Shown piece after piece: positions 36,125 through 45,164 of a DNA stretch of 62,751 nt (the stretch's first letter is position 1; the number at the start of each line of letters is the position of its first letter). The position numbers and the translations under genes are program-made. This stretch comes from an uncultured Parafilimonas sp. (GTDB lineage: Bacteria; Bacteroidota; Bacteroidia; Chitinophagales; Chitinophagaceae), in the NCBI GenBank assembly GCA_937892395.1, contig CALAGJ010000013.1, forward strand, positions 1-62,751. The letters are read 5' to 3'. Below the pieces are notes generated by a model, which saw only the letters and a list, made by a program, of their open reading frames with translations, did not search any database and was not told the DNA's origin.

Positions 36125-36241
36125 CAACATTTAGACCTATAGCCGAAAGCCCCCTGTAATAAGCCTTTTTACATCCATAAAGACATATAAAATTAAACGT
36201 ACTGGGGGCTTTTGGCAATACGTTGTTTAGCAACGCCGGGT
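36125..36241 (+). repeat. Structured 117-bp repeat, copy B
   Basis: Second copy of the repeat at 34711, 1414 bp apart. The 12-bp inner arm is CCGAAAGCCCCC with GGGGGCTTTTGG (one wobble pair); the change from CTC to CCC between copies keeps pairing, as expected if the folded form matters. The outer CAAC/GTTG and the 3' hairpin CGTTGTTTAGCAACG are conserved. It begins 15 bp after the true end of the DUF418 gene. Confidence 0.85.
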
Positions 36242-36403
36242 TATGTGGAGTGCAGTGTTGTATGGGTGGCTTAATATAGCCCATTCACCAACCCCATACT
36301 ATAATCGTATTGACAACAACATAAAAAAAGGAGATAATATTTACAAAAGCCAACACCAAAACCTATTTTACCTACTTTAGCCGCACAATAAAATCAAACA
36401 AAT

Positions 36404-37777
36404 ATGCAGGCCTGGAAAGATTATCAGGAAAAAAATAAAGACCGATTCCTTGAGGAGTTATTAGATCTATTACGCATACCCAGTATTAGTGCACGCAGTG
36501 AGCATAAAGTAGATATGCATACATGTGCAGGTCTTGTTGTAAAGCGTCTTGCAGAGGCTGGTGCTACCAGAACAGAAATATTTGAAACACCCGGACATCC
36601 CATTGTTTATGGTGAGCGGTTTACCGATTCTGCTCTACCAACCGTGTTAGTATATGGACACTATGATGTACAACCTCCTGATCCTTTAGAGCTATGGCAC
36701 AGCGGCCCATTTGACCCGGTTATAAAAGAGGGAAAAATATTTGCACGTGGTAGCTGCGATGATAAAGGCCAATTCTACATGCATGTAAAAGCATTGGAAA
36801 CAATGGTAAAATGTGGCGATGGAAAACTACCGGTAAATATTAAGTTTATTATAGAAGGAGAAGAAGAAGTGGGCAGTCCAAATCTGGCAGATTTTGTAAT
36901 AGCTCACAAAGCTCTTTTAAAAGCTGATGTCATTTTAATAAGTGATACAGCCATGCTAAGTTTAGACACGCCAAGTATGGATGTAGGCGTACGTGGTTTG
37001 AGTTATATTGAAGTAGAAGTAACGGGGCCCAACAGAGATTTGCATAGTGGCGTATATGGTGGAGCTGTGGCAAATCCAATTACTATTTTATCAAAAATGA
37101 TCGCTTCTCTACATGATGAAAATAATCATATAACTATACCTGGTTTTTATGATAATGTGGTAGTAGCAACAGATGAAGAAAGGGCACTCATGGCAGTTGC
37201 ACCTTTCAATGAAAAGGAATATAAGGAAGATCTTGGGGTTACCTCACTTTGGGGTGAAAATGGTTTTACTACCAATGAACGCACAGGAATAAGGCCTACA
37301 TTAGAGCTAAATGGAATATGGGGAGGCTATACCGGAGAGGGTGCAAAAACAGTACTTCCTTCCAAAGCATTTGCAAAAATTAGTTGCAGATTAGTACCTA
37401 ATCAAGATAGTCATACTATAACTGATTTATTGATTAACCATCTAAAACAAATTGCGCCGCCCTACATACAATTAAAGGCCAGCCTGCATCATGGCGGCGA
37501 ACCTTATATGACGCCAATTGATAGCAAAGGCTATAAGGCAGCTTCAAAGGCAATAGCTACAACACTTGGCAAAGCACCAATACCTGTAAGAGGCGGAGGC
37601 AGCATACCCATTTGTGCTTTGTTCGAAAAAGAATTGGGCATTAAAATTATTTTCATGGGATTTGGGCTGGATAGTGATAATTTACATAGCCCAAATGAGA
37701 AATTTAATATTGACAATTACTACAAGGGGATTGAAACGATTCCGTGGTTTCATAAATTTTTTGCAGACCCTGCATAA
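36404..37777 (+). CDS. M20-family dipeptidase
   Basis: Zinc peptidase of the carnosinase/PepV-like M20 group, 457 residues, cytoplasmic. Metal and catalytic blocks: 'VLVYGHYDVQPPDPLELW' (His and Asp), 'ARGSCDDKGQFYMH', 'IIEGEEEVGSP' (catalytic and metal Glu), 'LISDTAMLSLDTPS' and 'GFGLDSDNLHSPNEKF' (C-terminal His ligand). The lid domain has 'VEVTGPNRDLHSGVYGG'. The start follows a TACTTTAG sequence (36373-36380) that is one mismatch from the -7 consensus. It is transcribed alone and ends in a large hairpin. Distinct from the 21117 amidohydrolase. Confidence 0.93.
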   Translation: MQAWKDYQEKNKDRFLEELLDLLRIPSISARSEHKVDMHTCAGLVVKRLAEAGATRTEIFETPGHPIVYGERFTDSALPTVLVYGHYDVQPPDPLELWHSGPFDPVIKEGKIFARGSCDDKGQFYMHVKALETMVKCGDGKLPVNIKFIIEGEEEVGSPNLADFVIAHKALLKADVILISDTAMLSLDTPSMDVGVRGLSYIEVEVTGPNRDLHSGVYGGAVANPITILSKMIASLHDENNHITIPGFYDNVVVATDEERALMAVAPFNEKEYKEDLGVTSLWGENGFTTNERTGIRPTLELNGIWGGYTGEGAKTVLPSKAFAKISCRLVPNQDSHTITDLLINHLKQIAPPYIQLKASLHHGGEPYMTPIDSKGYKAASKAIATTLGKAPIPVRGGGSIPICALFEKELGIKIIFMGFGLDSDNLHSPNEKFNIDNYYKGIETIPWFHKFFADPA

Positions 37778-37819
37778 ATGAAAGAGGCTGTTTTTTTTGA
37801 AACAGCCTCTTTCATTTAT
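37774..37819. terminator. Long hairpin including the dipeptidase stop codon
   Basis: Twenty-bp near-perfect stem (37774-37793 with 37800-37819) whose 5' arm contains the TAA at 37775-37777. There is no T run after the 3' arm on the + strand, so it may act as a bidirectional or RNA-stability element rather than a classical terminator. Confidence 0.6.
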
Positions 37820-37986
37820 GGCTTACAGATAGTAACTACAATTCTATCATTTTTGGGGTATGCATGTTTTAGACACAAACCATCAATAAGATATAATGAC
37901 AATTAATATAGTGAAGATTTAATAAAATTCAGTTATGATTTGTCTTACTAAAACACAACAACTTAATCAGAAAATACACAAACCGT

Positions 37987-38262
37987 TTAGTTTGTTTTCA
38001 ATTGGTATGCAAGCTCAGTTGCAGCCTTTTGATTAGTACTTTTATTAATCAAAAAAAGACCATTAAAAATATTATATTCTAAAGAAAATTCATGACCTCT
38101 AAAGCGGAAACTCCAAGCTAATGTGTCGGCTTCATCTAATCGGTTTGTAAATTTTACATGTTTGGTATTGCTCAACTTTTCTATCATCTGATAAAAGAGT
38201 TGTAAACTTCCAATTTCATCAATAATTGTTTCTGCTTGTACGTGTACATCATAAGTATTCAT
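37987..38262 (-). CDS. Small hypothetical protein
   Basis: Soluble protein of 91 residues, no recognised family. The sequence mixes helix and strand: 'DVHVQAETIIDEIGSLQLFYQMIEKL', then 'LAWSFRFRGHEFSLEYNIFNGLFLI', which looks like a compact alpha/beta domain. Codon pattern is like neighbours and the frame is clear of overlap with other genes, so it is probably real. It lies alone between the dipeptidase and the gamma-carbonic anhydrase-like gene; no operon link. Confidence 0.55.
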   Translation of the reverse strand: MNTYDVHVQAETIIDEIGSLQLFYQMIEKLSNTKHVKFTNRLDEADTLAWSFRFRGHEFSLEYNIFNGLFLINKSTNQKAATELAYQLKTN

Positions 38263-38452
38263 AAATCTGCATTTGTGTGTCTTTTAATTAAATCCTAACT
38301 TAATAAATATTATGCCAATGCATGTATATATAACAATCAAACAAGAAAATGTTACCCTATTCTTGTTAATTTCTCATAATAAATTATTCCAGAAAAGCAA
38401 ATACTTCATATCTATGAATAAAACTTACACTACATATAGACAGCTATATTAG

Positions 38453-38983
38453 CTATTTTGCTGCACTGATATGCTGAAACCATGAAGCATATTTTATATA
38501 ATTATTGGCTATACGTTGTATTTCTTCATGTACATTTTCTTTGGATAGTTCTTTGACTTTTTTTGCGGGTACTCCTGCATAAATGGTACCCTCTTCCACC
38601 ACAGTGCCTTCTAATAAAACTGCGCCTGCGGCAATGATTGAATTACTATGCACTACGCATCTATCCATTATGATTGCACCCATACCTATAAGTACATTAT
38701 CGTGCAATGTGCACCCATGCACAATAGCGTTATGGCCAATGGAAACATTATTTCCAATATTTGTGGGGTGTTTCTGATAGGTACAATGAACTACTGCTCC
38801 ATCTTGCACATTTACATTATTACCCATTCTAATATAATGCACATCGCCCCTTACCACTGCATTAAACCAAATGCTACAATTGGTTCCCATATCCACTTCA
38901 CCTACTATGGTTGCATTTGGAGCAACAAAACAATCAGCTGGAATTTTTGGATTTATTCCATTACATGAAAAAATGAATGCCAT
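38453..38983 (-). CDS. Gamma-carbonic anhydrase-like hexapeptide protein
   Basis: Left-handed beta-helix protein of the gamma-CA (YrdA/PaaY-like) family, 176 residues from the ATG at 38983 (MAFIFSCNGINP); the longer reading from 39088 runs into the divergent aminotransferase gene and is rejected. Hexapeptide repeats begin at 'PNATIVGEVDMGTNCSIWFNAVVRGDVHYI' and include 'IGNNVSIGHNAIVHGC' and 'IGMGAIIMDRCVVH', with the three metal His of the family ('VVHCTY', 'IGHNAIVHG') in place. It ends with a C-terminal helix. Zinc-dependent activity or acyl-CoA-related function cannot be told apart here. Confidence 0.9.
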   Translation of the reverse strand: MAFIFSCNGINPKIPADCFVAPNATIVGEVDMGTNCSIWFNAVVRGDVHYIRMGNNVNVQDGAVVHCTYQKHPTNIGNNVSIGHNAIVHGCTLHDNVLIGMGAIIMDRCVVHSNSIIAAGAVLLEGTVVEEGTIYAGVPAKKVKELSKENVHEEIQRIANNYIKYASWFQHISAAK

Positions 38984-39040
38984 ATAAATTTCTTTTAAAG
39001 ATTTCAAAGATGGAATTTTGCAGTAAATAAAAAATATTTC

Positions 39041-40240
39041 ATGGCTGCTATTTCTGCAAGACAGATTTTTTTTCAGCATATAGCTCAAACTTCACCAAAC
39101 CCACCTGCATTGGAAATTGAGAAAGCACTTGGTTGTTATCAATGGGATAGTAGGGGAAAAAAATATCTTGATTTAATATCAGGTATTAGCGTGGCCAATA
39201 TTGGACATTGCCATCCAGACGTTGTTAAGGCAGTACAAGATCAGGCCGCAAAGTATATGCATGTAATGGTGTATGGAGAGTTTATAGAAGGGCCACAGGT
39301 GGAATATGCATCACTACTTACAAGTCAACTTCCGGTATCATTAAATACGGTTTATTTTACCAATAGCGGCGCAGAAGCTACGGAAGGCGCTATGAAATTA
39401 GCGAAGCGCAAAACAAGGCGGAGTAAAGTGATCGCTTTCAATAAAAGTTATCATGGAAGTACACAAGGTGCATTGAGTGTAATTGGAGATGAATATTGGC
39501 GTAATGCATACAGACCTTTATTGCCTGATATATATCATTATGATTATGGAGCTTCAGATGCTATAAATGCAATAGATAATAGAACAGCCTGCGTAATAGT
39601 AGAAACAGTACAAGCAGAATCGGGCATTACAAAGCCACCTGTCGGATGGCTTAAAGCCTTGCAGGATAAATGCAAACAAATGGATGCGATGCTGATAGTA
39701 GATGAAATACAAACCGGCTTTGGCAGAACGGGTTCTTTATGGGGTTTTGAACAAGAAGACATTGTGCCCGATATACTACTTCTTGGTAAAGCCTTGGGTG
39801 GTGGTATGCCCTTGGGTGCTTTTATTGCATCAAAGGATTTAATGCAGTTGTTCACCGAGCAGCCAGTGTTAGGAAATATTACTACGTTTGGTGGTCATCC
39901 TGTAAGTTGTGCTGCCGGATTAGCTGCTTTCAAAGTACTCATTGAGTCAGGATATATTCAATCCATACCAGAAAAAGAAAAATTAATACAAAGTAGTTTA
40001 CAACATCATACTATTCAACAAATCAACACAAAAGGGTTATGGGCAGGTGTACATTTACATAGTAGTGAAGTAGCATTAAAGGTGTTGGATATTTGTTATG
40101 AAAATGGGATTGTAACAGATTGGTTTTTATTTGCTCCAAATGCATTGCGCATAGCACCTCCGCTTACTATCAGCAATCAAGAATTACAAAATGGATGTGA
40201 ATTATTGATACAATCATTGGAAAAACTTACCAGGCCATAA
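39041..40240 (+). CDS. Class III (acetylornithine-like) aminotransferase
   Basis: PLP-dependent transaminase, 399 residues. Blocks: 'LDLISGISVANIGHCHP', 'YFTNSGAEATEGAMKLA', 'IAFNKSYHGST', 'IVDEIQTGFGRTGSLWGFE' and 'ILLLGKALGGGMPLGA' with the Schiff-base Lys, then 'TTFGGHPVSCAAGLAA'. These match the class III (acetylornithine/4-aminobutyrate) family; the specific amino donor is not visible. Start ATG 39041 is 57 bp from the start of the divergent gamma-CA gene, so they share a control region. It converges with the AraC gene downstream. Confidence 0.92.
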   Translation: MAAISARQIFFQHIAQTSPNPPALEIEKALGCYQWDSRGKKYLDLISGISVANIGHCHPDVVKAVQDQAAKYMHVMVYGEFIEGPQVEYASLLTSQLPVSLNTVYFTNSGAEATEGAMKLAKRKTRRSKVIAFNKSYHGSTQGALSVIGDEYWRNAYRPLLPDIYHYDYGASDAINAIDNRTACVIVETVQAESGITKPPVGWLKALQDKCKQMDAMLIVDEIQTGFGRTGSLWGFEQEDIVPDILLLGKALGGGMPLGAFIASKDLMQLFTEQPVLGNITTFGGHPVSCAAGLAAFKVLIESGYIQSIPEKEKLIQSSLQHHTIQQINTKGLWAGVHLHSSEVALKVLDICYENGIVTDWFLFAPNALRIAPPLTISNQELQNGCELLIQSLEKLTRP

Positions 40241-40273
40241 ATCAAATTGCAGATTTTTTGGAGATATAAATTA

Positions 40274-41266
40274 TTACACATTATGCTGCGCTACTACCAC
40301 TTCGCTGGGTAGCATACCAAACTCTTTTTTAAATGCAGCAGCAAAATGTCCCAGGTTTGAATAGCCGCACATCATACCCACTTCTTTGATATTAAAATCT
40401 TCTTGTATAAGGAGGCTGCGTGCATATAACATTCTGTTTTTTTGATAATATTCATAAACAGGCATACCATAAAGTGCTTTAAAGTCATTTTTAAACTTTG
40501 TAGCACTCATGGCACAAAGCCGAGAAAGAGATTCAATAGTAGGGGGTGAAGAGCCAAAGTCATTTAATAATGCAGCTTCAGCTCTTACTAATCTGGTTAC
40601 TTCTTCATCATTAAAACTGAGCTTACGAATTGATTTATTGGGATTCAAAAATTGATTGACGAATTTTTCGACTAACATCAGGAGCCTGTTTTCAAGAAAT
40701 AAATGCCTGAAAGGATGTTGCCATGTTTCCTGAAATATTTCAGATAACCAAGTTCTGTATTCTGCAGTCATTGGTGCTAAAAAAGGAGTTTTCAAAAAAG
40801 ATGCATAATAGGTACTTAGAAAAGCATCTGTCATTTTTTGACCAATTCTATTTATAAGAAATTGTTTCGTAAAAATCATACTTACCGTTCTACTCTCCTT
40901 TCCAAATGGAAGCTTACTCTGAGTGTGCATGGCAGATCCAGTAAGCCTTACCAAATGTTGACCAATATTAAAAGGGTCAATTTGTTCCTGCATTTGTTTC
41001 TCAGGATTATCATTGAGGCTTTCGCTAAATAGAAGAATAAAATATTGCGAATTGGGATGTGCACTTTTCGAAATAGTAAAGTCCTCATTCATTTTTTGTT
41101 GAGAAATAAGACAGGAAAAACCGGGCTCAAAATTCTCAGCATAAAAAAATCCCTGACCACATTTTTCTGGAATTGAAAATTTGTTTTCAATAATTGGCGA
41201 TCCACACTTTAGTGAGAAATACTGAAGAAACTCCAAATAACTTGATTCGTAAAATTCTACATCCAC
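40274..41266 (-). CDS. AraC-family transcription regulator, copy 1
   Basis: DNA-binding regulator, 330 residues. The C-terminal ~100 residues are the double helix-turn-helix of AraC: 'TIESLSRLCAMSATKFKNDFKALYGMPVYEYYQK' and 'FNIKEVGMMCGYSNLGHFAAAFKKEFGMLPSE'. The N-terminal ~220 residues are an unassigned sensor domain (residues such as 'CGQGFFYAENFEPGFSCL'). It is paralogous to the next gene (314 residues), with only 10 bp between them; both have 'ESLSRL.AMS.TKFK'. Likely co-transcribed from upstream of 42221. Confidence 0.9.
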   Translation of the reverse strand: MDVEFYESSYLEFLQYFSLKCGSPIIENKFSIPEKCGQGFFYAENFEPGFSCLISQQKMNEDFTISKSAHPNSQYFILLFSESLNDNPEKQMQEQIDPFNIGQHLVRLTGSAMHTQSKLPFGKESRTVSMIFTKQFLINRIGQKMTDAFLSTYYASFLKTPFLAPMTAEYRTWLSEIFQETWQHPFRHLFLENRLLMLVEKFVNQFLNPNKSIRKLSFNDEEVTRLVRAEAALLNDFGSSPPTIESLSRLCAMSATKFKNDFKALYGMPVYEYYQKNRMLYARSLLIQEDFNIKEVGMMCGYSNLGHFAAAFKKEFGMLPSEVVVAQHNV

Positions 41267-41276
41267 ATCAATAAAT

Positions 41277-42221
41277 TTATACTATTACTTCTTCCGGTTG
41301 TTGATCAAATTGTTTTTGAAATGCTTTAGCAAAATCTTTTACATGCGTAAAGCCTAACTCTGTAGCCACTTGCCTTACATTATATTTTTTGGATAGTAGC
41401 ATTGCTTTGGCACGCTGCATCCTGTTTTTTTGATAATGCTGATATACCGGCAAACCAAAAATTTCTTTAAATAATAATTTGAATTTAGTAGGGCTCATAG
41501 CAGACAACCTACTGAGCGATTCTATTGATGGTGGTGTTTCCGAAAAATTCTTCAACATCAGTTTCTCAGCAGATTGAATACGCTGCATTTCATCCGATGT
41601 AGCACTTGTTCTAAAATAATTATCAGAGTAATTTCTAAAATATCTTGTAAAAAAATATTCAATGAGGTAGTGTACCCGATTTAATAGAAATAAATCGCTA
41701 TACCCATCCGTAGTTTCATAATTGGATACTTCATCGGCTATTTTAAAATATTGAGCATTGGGCTTTTCATTTCTATACATAATATTTGGATATATGAGGT
41801 TTTTTAAAATATACTCCCCTCCTTTTTCCTTTTTTAATATTTGTTCCAAATACGCTTTAGAAATAAGGATATGCAATGAGGCATGATGATAACCAGCTTT
41901 ATTTAAGTAATACCATTCACTCTGCGTTGTACCAAAAAAAATTGACTGCAATACATCATTCTTAGGCGTAGTCAATTTTTCAAGCCCCATGATATAATAG
42001 TTAGAAAGATTTTTTCTACGATGTAGCATTACATCCTTACCCGGCTTGTAATTGTACTCCATGATCTGAATATCATCTGAGTGATACAGATTTCTGATAA
42101 AACCTTCACCCATTTCTGCACCAACTATTCCTTTATCCTTATCAACTTTTAAATCGAGTGCACGAGATATATACCTGAATAGTTCAGAAAACTGAGGATA
42201 TGAGTAATCTAACTTAACCAA
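41277..42221 (-). CDS. AraC-family transcription regulator, copy 2
   Basis: Paralogue of the previous gene, 314 residues. C-terminal double HTH 'SIESLSRLSAMSPTKFKLLFKEIFGLPVYQHYQKNRM' region and 'YNVRQVATELGFTHVKDFAKAFQKQF'. The sensor part begins 'FSELFRYISRALDLKVDKDKG' and shares little obvious sequence with copy 1, so the two may respond to different signals. It starts 11 bp after the PspC gene's stop, so the order pspC-like, AraC, AraC suggests one operon. Confidence 0.9.
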   Translation of the reverse strand: MVKLDYSYPQFSELFRYISRALDLKVDKDKGIVGAEMGEGFIRNLYHSDDIQIMEYNYKPGKDVMLHRRKNLSNYYIMGLEKLTTPKNDVLQSIFFGTTQSEWYYLNKAGYHHASLHILISKAYLEQILKKEKGGEYILKNLIYPNIMYRNEKPNAQYFKIADEVSNYETTDGYSDLFLLNRVHYLIEYFFTRYFRNYSDNYFRTSATSDEMQRIQSAEKLMLKNFSETPPSIESLSRLSAMSPTKFKLLFKEIFGLPVYQHYQKNRMQRAKAMLLSKKYNVRQVATELGFTHVKDFAKAFQKQFDQQPEEVIV

Positions 42222-42232
42222 TAAAATTTATT

Positions 42233-42457
42233 TTACAGATAACGTAATGGATTCCTCTTCGCAGATAAAATATAATTTTTGATATTCATCCAAAAGAGTG
42301 TAATCATGTATAAGATGATTGGGCTACCAAAGGTGAGAAATGATATATATATAAACCAGACCCTGATTCTGCTGGAAGAAATGCCCATTTTTTCTCCTAA
42401 AGCCGCACAAACTCCAAAGAGACGCCATTCAATAAAGAATCTAAATTTCTTATCCAT
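42233..42457 (-). CDS. PspC-domain small membrane protein
   Basis: About 74 residues from the ATG at 42457 (MDKKFRFF). Family block 'FFIEWRLFGVCAALGEKMGISSSRIRVWFIYISFLTFGSPIILYMI' shows the PspC pattern of an amphipathic segment then a membrane helix. PspC-type proteins are linked to the phage-shock envelope-stress response; here it sits with two AraC regulators, so a stress-sensing module is an inference. The upstream 11-codon extension (to 42490) is possible but unlikely. Confidence 0.8.
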   Translation of the reverse strand: MDKKFRFFIEWRLFGVCAALGEKMGISSSRIRVWFIYISFLTFGSPIILYMITLFWMNIKNYILSAKRNPLRYL

Positions 42458-42607
42458 AGCTGCAAGGTAGTCATTAAAATTAAAAAACAATAGTTCAGCA
42501 AAATTCTTTCTTTAAATTCGCATCGAATTCCATGTGTTTACCTATCAAATTTCTCTAAAAATTAATAGGTAAACCCGGTAGAATACATTATAAACTAAAC
42601 ATTATTT

Positions 42608-44875
42608 ATGGCATTTGATTATGAAATGATTCAGGCTGTTTATGCTAACATGCCTGCCCGTATTGAGGCTGCCAGAATCCTTTTGGGCCGCTCTCTTACA
42701 CTGGCAGAAAAAATTCTGTTCAGTCACTTACACCATGAGCAAGCTATGCAAGTATTTACCCGTGGTAAAGATTATGTAAACTTTGCACCTGATAGAGTGG
42801 CCATGCAGGATGCCACTGCGCAAATGGCACTCCTTCAGTTTATGCAGGCAGGCAGACCAAAAGTGGCTGTGCCTAGCACGGTTCATTGTGATCATCTCAT
42901 ACAAGCAAAAGTTGGTGCCAAAGAAGATTTAGCTATTGCCCTCAATACAAATAGAGAAGTATATGATTTCTTATCCTCAGTTTCTGATAAATATGGTATT
43001 GGATTTTGGAAAGCAGGAGCCGGTATTATTCACCAAGTAGTATTAGAAAACTATGCATTTCCCGGAGGGATGATGATAGGTACGGATAGTCATACTCCAA
43101 ATGCAGGTGGCTTAGGTATGGTTGCAATAGGTGTAGGTGGTGCAGATGCTTGCGATGTAATGGCAGGCCTACCATGGGAACTCAAATGGCCCAAACTAAT
43201 TGGCGTGAAATTAACCGGAAAATTGAGTGGCTGGACCAGTGCAAAAGATGTCATTCTTTGGGTGGCCGGACAGCTAACTGTAAAAGGTGGCACAGGTGCA
43301 ATTGTAGAATATTTTGGTACAGGCGCTGATAGTTTGAGCGCAACCGGAAAAGGTACAATTTGCAATATGGGCGCAGAAATTGGAGCTACTTGTTCTTTGT
43401 TTGCCTATGATGAAAAAATGGCTGCTTATTTACAAGCTACAGATCGTAGTGATATTGCAGCTATGGCTGATGGTGTAAAACAACACCTCAGGCCAGATGA
43501 GGATGTATATAATAATCCATCAACATACTACGATGAGGTATTGGAATTGAATTTAGATGAGCTGGAACCATACGTAAATGGGCCTTTCACACCAGATCTG
43601 GCAACTCCGGTATCTAAAATAAAAGATGCTGTTGAAAAAAACGGTTGGCCTGATAAATTAGAAGTGGCATTGATTGGAAGCTGTACAAACAGCTCTTATG
43701 AAGATATAAGCAGGAGTGCATCCATTGTAAAAGATGCTGTAAGTAAAGGGTTAAAAGCAAACAGCGAATTTACCATTACTCCGGGTAGTGAGTTAGTAAG
43801 ATTCACTATAGAAAGGGATGGGTTCATTAGCGACTTTGCCTCAGTAGGTGGTGTAGTATTAGCAAACGCATGCGGACCTTGTATTGGTCAGTGGGCCAGA
43901 CATATTGATGACCCCAATAGAAAGAATACCATCATCACTTCTTTTAATAGAAATTTTGCTAAACGTAATGATGGTCTTGCCAGCACACATGCATTTGTAG
44001 CAAGTCCAGAAGTTGTTACGGCTATGGCAATTGCAGGCAGCATATCATTTAACCCGCTTACCGATACCTTAGTAAATGAGAAAGGAGAAATGGTGAAACT
44101 TGCAGAACCAGTAGGATACGAATTACCTTCAAAAGGTTTTGATGTAGAAGACGCAGGTTATCAGGCACCGGCAATAGACGGAACTGGGGTGCAAGTAGTA
44201 GTAGATCCTACTTCACAAAGACTACAATTATTAGAACCCTTTTCTGCATGGGAAGGTACTGATATTAAAGGTTTGAATCTTCTAATAAAAGCAAAAGGTA
44301 AGTGTACTACTGATCATATCAGTATGGCAGGGCCTTGGCTCAAATTCAGGGGTCATTTGGATAATATTAGTAATAACATGTTGATAGGTGCCATCAACTT
44401 TTTCAATGAAAAATCTGACAATGTAAAAAATCAGCTTACAGGGGAATATGGTGCAGTGCCTGCCACACAGCGGGCTTATAAAGCAGCAGGCGTTGGAAGT
44501 ATTGTGGTTGGTGATGAAAATTATGGAGAAGGTAGCAGTAGAGAACATGCCGCTATGGAGCCTCGGCATTTAGGTGTAAGAGCAATTCTTGTAAAAAGTT
44601 TTGCACGTATTCACGAAACAAACCTTAAAAAGCAGGGCATGCTTGCACTTACGTTCCACAATAAAGAGGACTATGATAAAGTATTGGAAAATGACAAAAT
44701 AGACATTGAAGGACTTACCAGTTTTGCTCCCGGCAAAGGATTAACAGTTGTCCTCAACCATGCTGATGGAACTGTTGATAAAATTGCAGTAAATCATACC
44801 TACAATGAGCAACAAATAGAGTGGTTTAAAGCAGGTGGTGCGCTCAATATTATTCGTAGAAAGTTTGCATCCTAA
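42608..44875 (+). CDS. acn: Aconitate hydratase (mitochondrial type)
   Basis: TCA cycle enzyme converting citrate to isocitrate, 755 residues, close in length to the mitochondrial enzyme rather than bacterial AcnA (~890). The [4Fe-4S] ligands are Cys359 in 'GSCTNSS' and Cys422, Cys425 in 'CGPCIGQW'. Other blocks: 'DSHTPNAGGLGMVAIGVGGADA', 'TTDHISMAGPWL' and 'GEGSSREHAAMEPRHLGVRA' (swivel domain). A terminator follows. It stands alone but belongs with odhB and sucD in the same pathway. Confidence 0.96.
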   Translation: MAFDYEMIQAVYANMPARIEAARILLGRSLTLAEKILFSHLHHEQAMQVFTRGKDYVNFAPDRVAMQDATAQMALLQFMQAGRPKVAVPSTVHCDHLIQAKVGAKEDLAIALNTNREVYDFLSSVSDKYGIGFWKAGAGIIHQVVLENYAFPGGMMIGTDSHTPNAGGLGMVAIGVGGADACDVMAGLPWELKWPKLIGVKLTGKLSGWTSAKDVILWVAGQLTVKGGTGAIVEYFGTGADSLSATGKGTICNMGAEIGATCSLFAYDEKMAAYLQATDRSDIAAMADGVKQHLRPDEDVYNNPSTYYDEVLELNLDELEPYVNGPFTPDLATPVSKIKDAVEKNGWPDKLEVALIGSCTNSSYEDISRSASIVKDAVSKGLKANSEFTITPGSELVRFTIERDGFISDFASVGGVVLANACGPCIGQWARHIDDPNRKNTIITSFNRNFAKRNDGLASTHAFVASPEVVTAMAIAGSISFNPLTDTLVNEKGEMVKLAEPVGYELPSKGFDVEDAGYQAPAIDGTGVQVVVDPTSQRLQLLEPFSAWEGTDIKGLNLLIKAKGKCTTDHISMAGPWLKFRGHLDNISNNMLIGAINFFNEKSDNVKNQLTGEYGAVPATQRAYKAAGVGSIVVGDENYGEGSSREHAAMEPRHLGVRAILVKSFARIHETNLKKQGMLALTFHNKEDYDKVLENDKIDIEGLTSFAPGKGLTVVLNHADGTVDKIAVNHTYNEQQIEWFKAGGALNIIRRKFAS

Positions 44876-44899
44876 TTAGGTTTTTAATGATATCAATTT

Positions 44900-44926
44900 A
44901 GCCCTGTTTATGCAGGGCTTTTTTGT
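44900..44926 (+). terminator. Rho-independent terminator of acn
   Basis: Seven-bp stem AGCCCTG/CAGGGCT (44900-44906, 44913-44919), 6-base loop, then TTTTTTG. Confidence 0.85.
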
Positions 44927-45129
44927 TTAGCAGCCCAAAAACTCATTTCAACTCGGGATGAGGAGTGATAAAAATTTGTTGCAATGACAAATAGAAAATA
45001 TGGATTTGAATCATATTTTAGTCAACTTCTCCATCCTTTTTTGTACTCTCGTATATTTTATAGTGTCTGCATACACAGACTTATTAAAAGCCAGAAAAAT
45101 TCTACCATCCCCCACACCACGCTTTCCCC

Positions 45130-45137
45130 TATTTTTG
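45130..45137 (+). promoter_or_regulatory. -7 promoter element of sucD
   Basis: TATTTTTG followed by CGGCC, 27 bases before the ATG at 45165; exact match to TAnnTTTG. Confidence 0.65.
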
Positions 45138-45164
45138 CGGCCAACTTAAAATAAATAGCTTGCT

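Noticed and set aside
34711..36241. Canonical integron attC sites
   Set aside because: The required core boxes RYYYAAC and GTTRRRY are not matched (R-prime would read GTTGTTC/T); kept only as attC-like, as a hypothesis.
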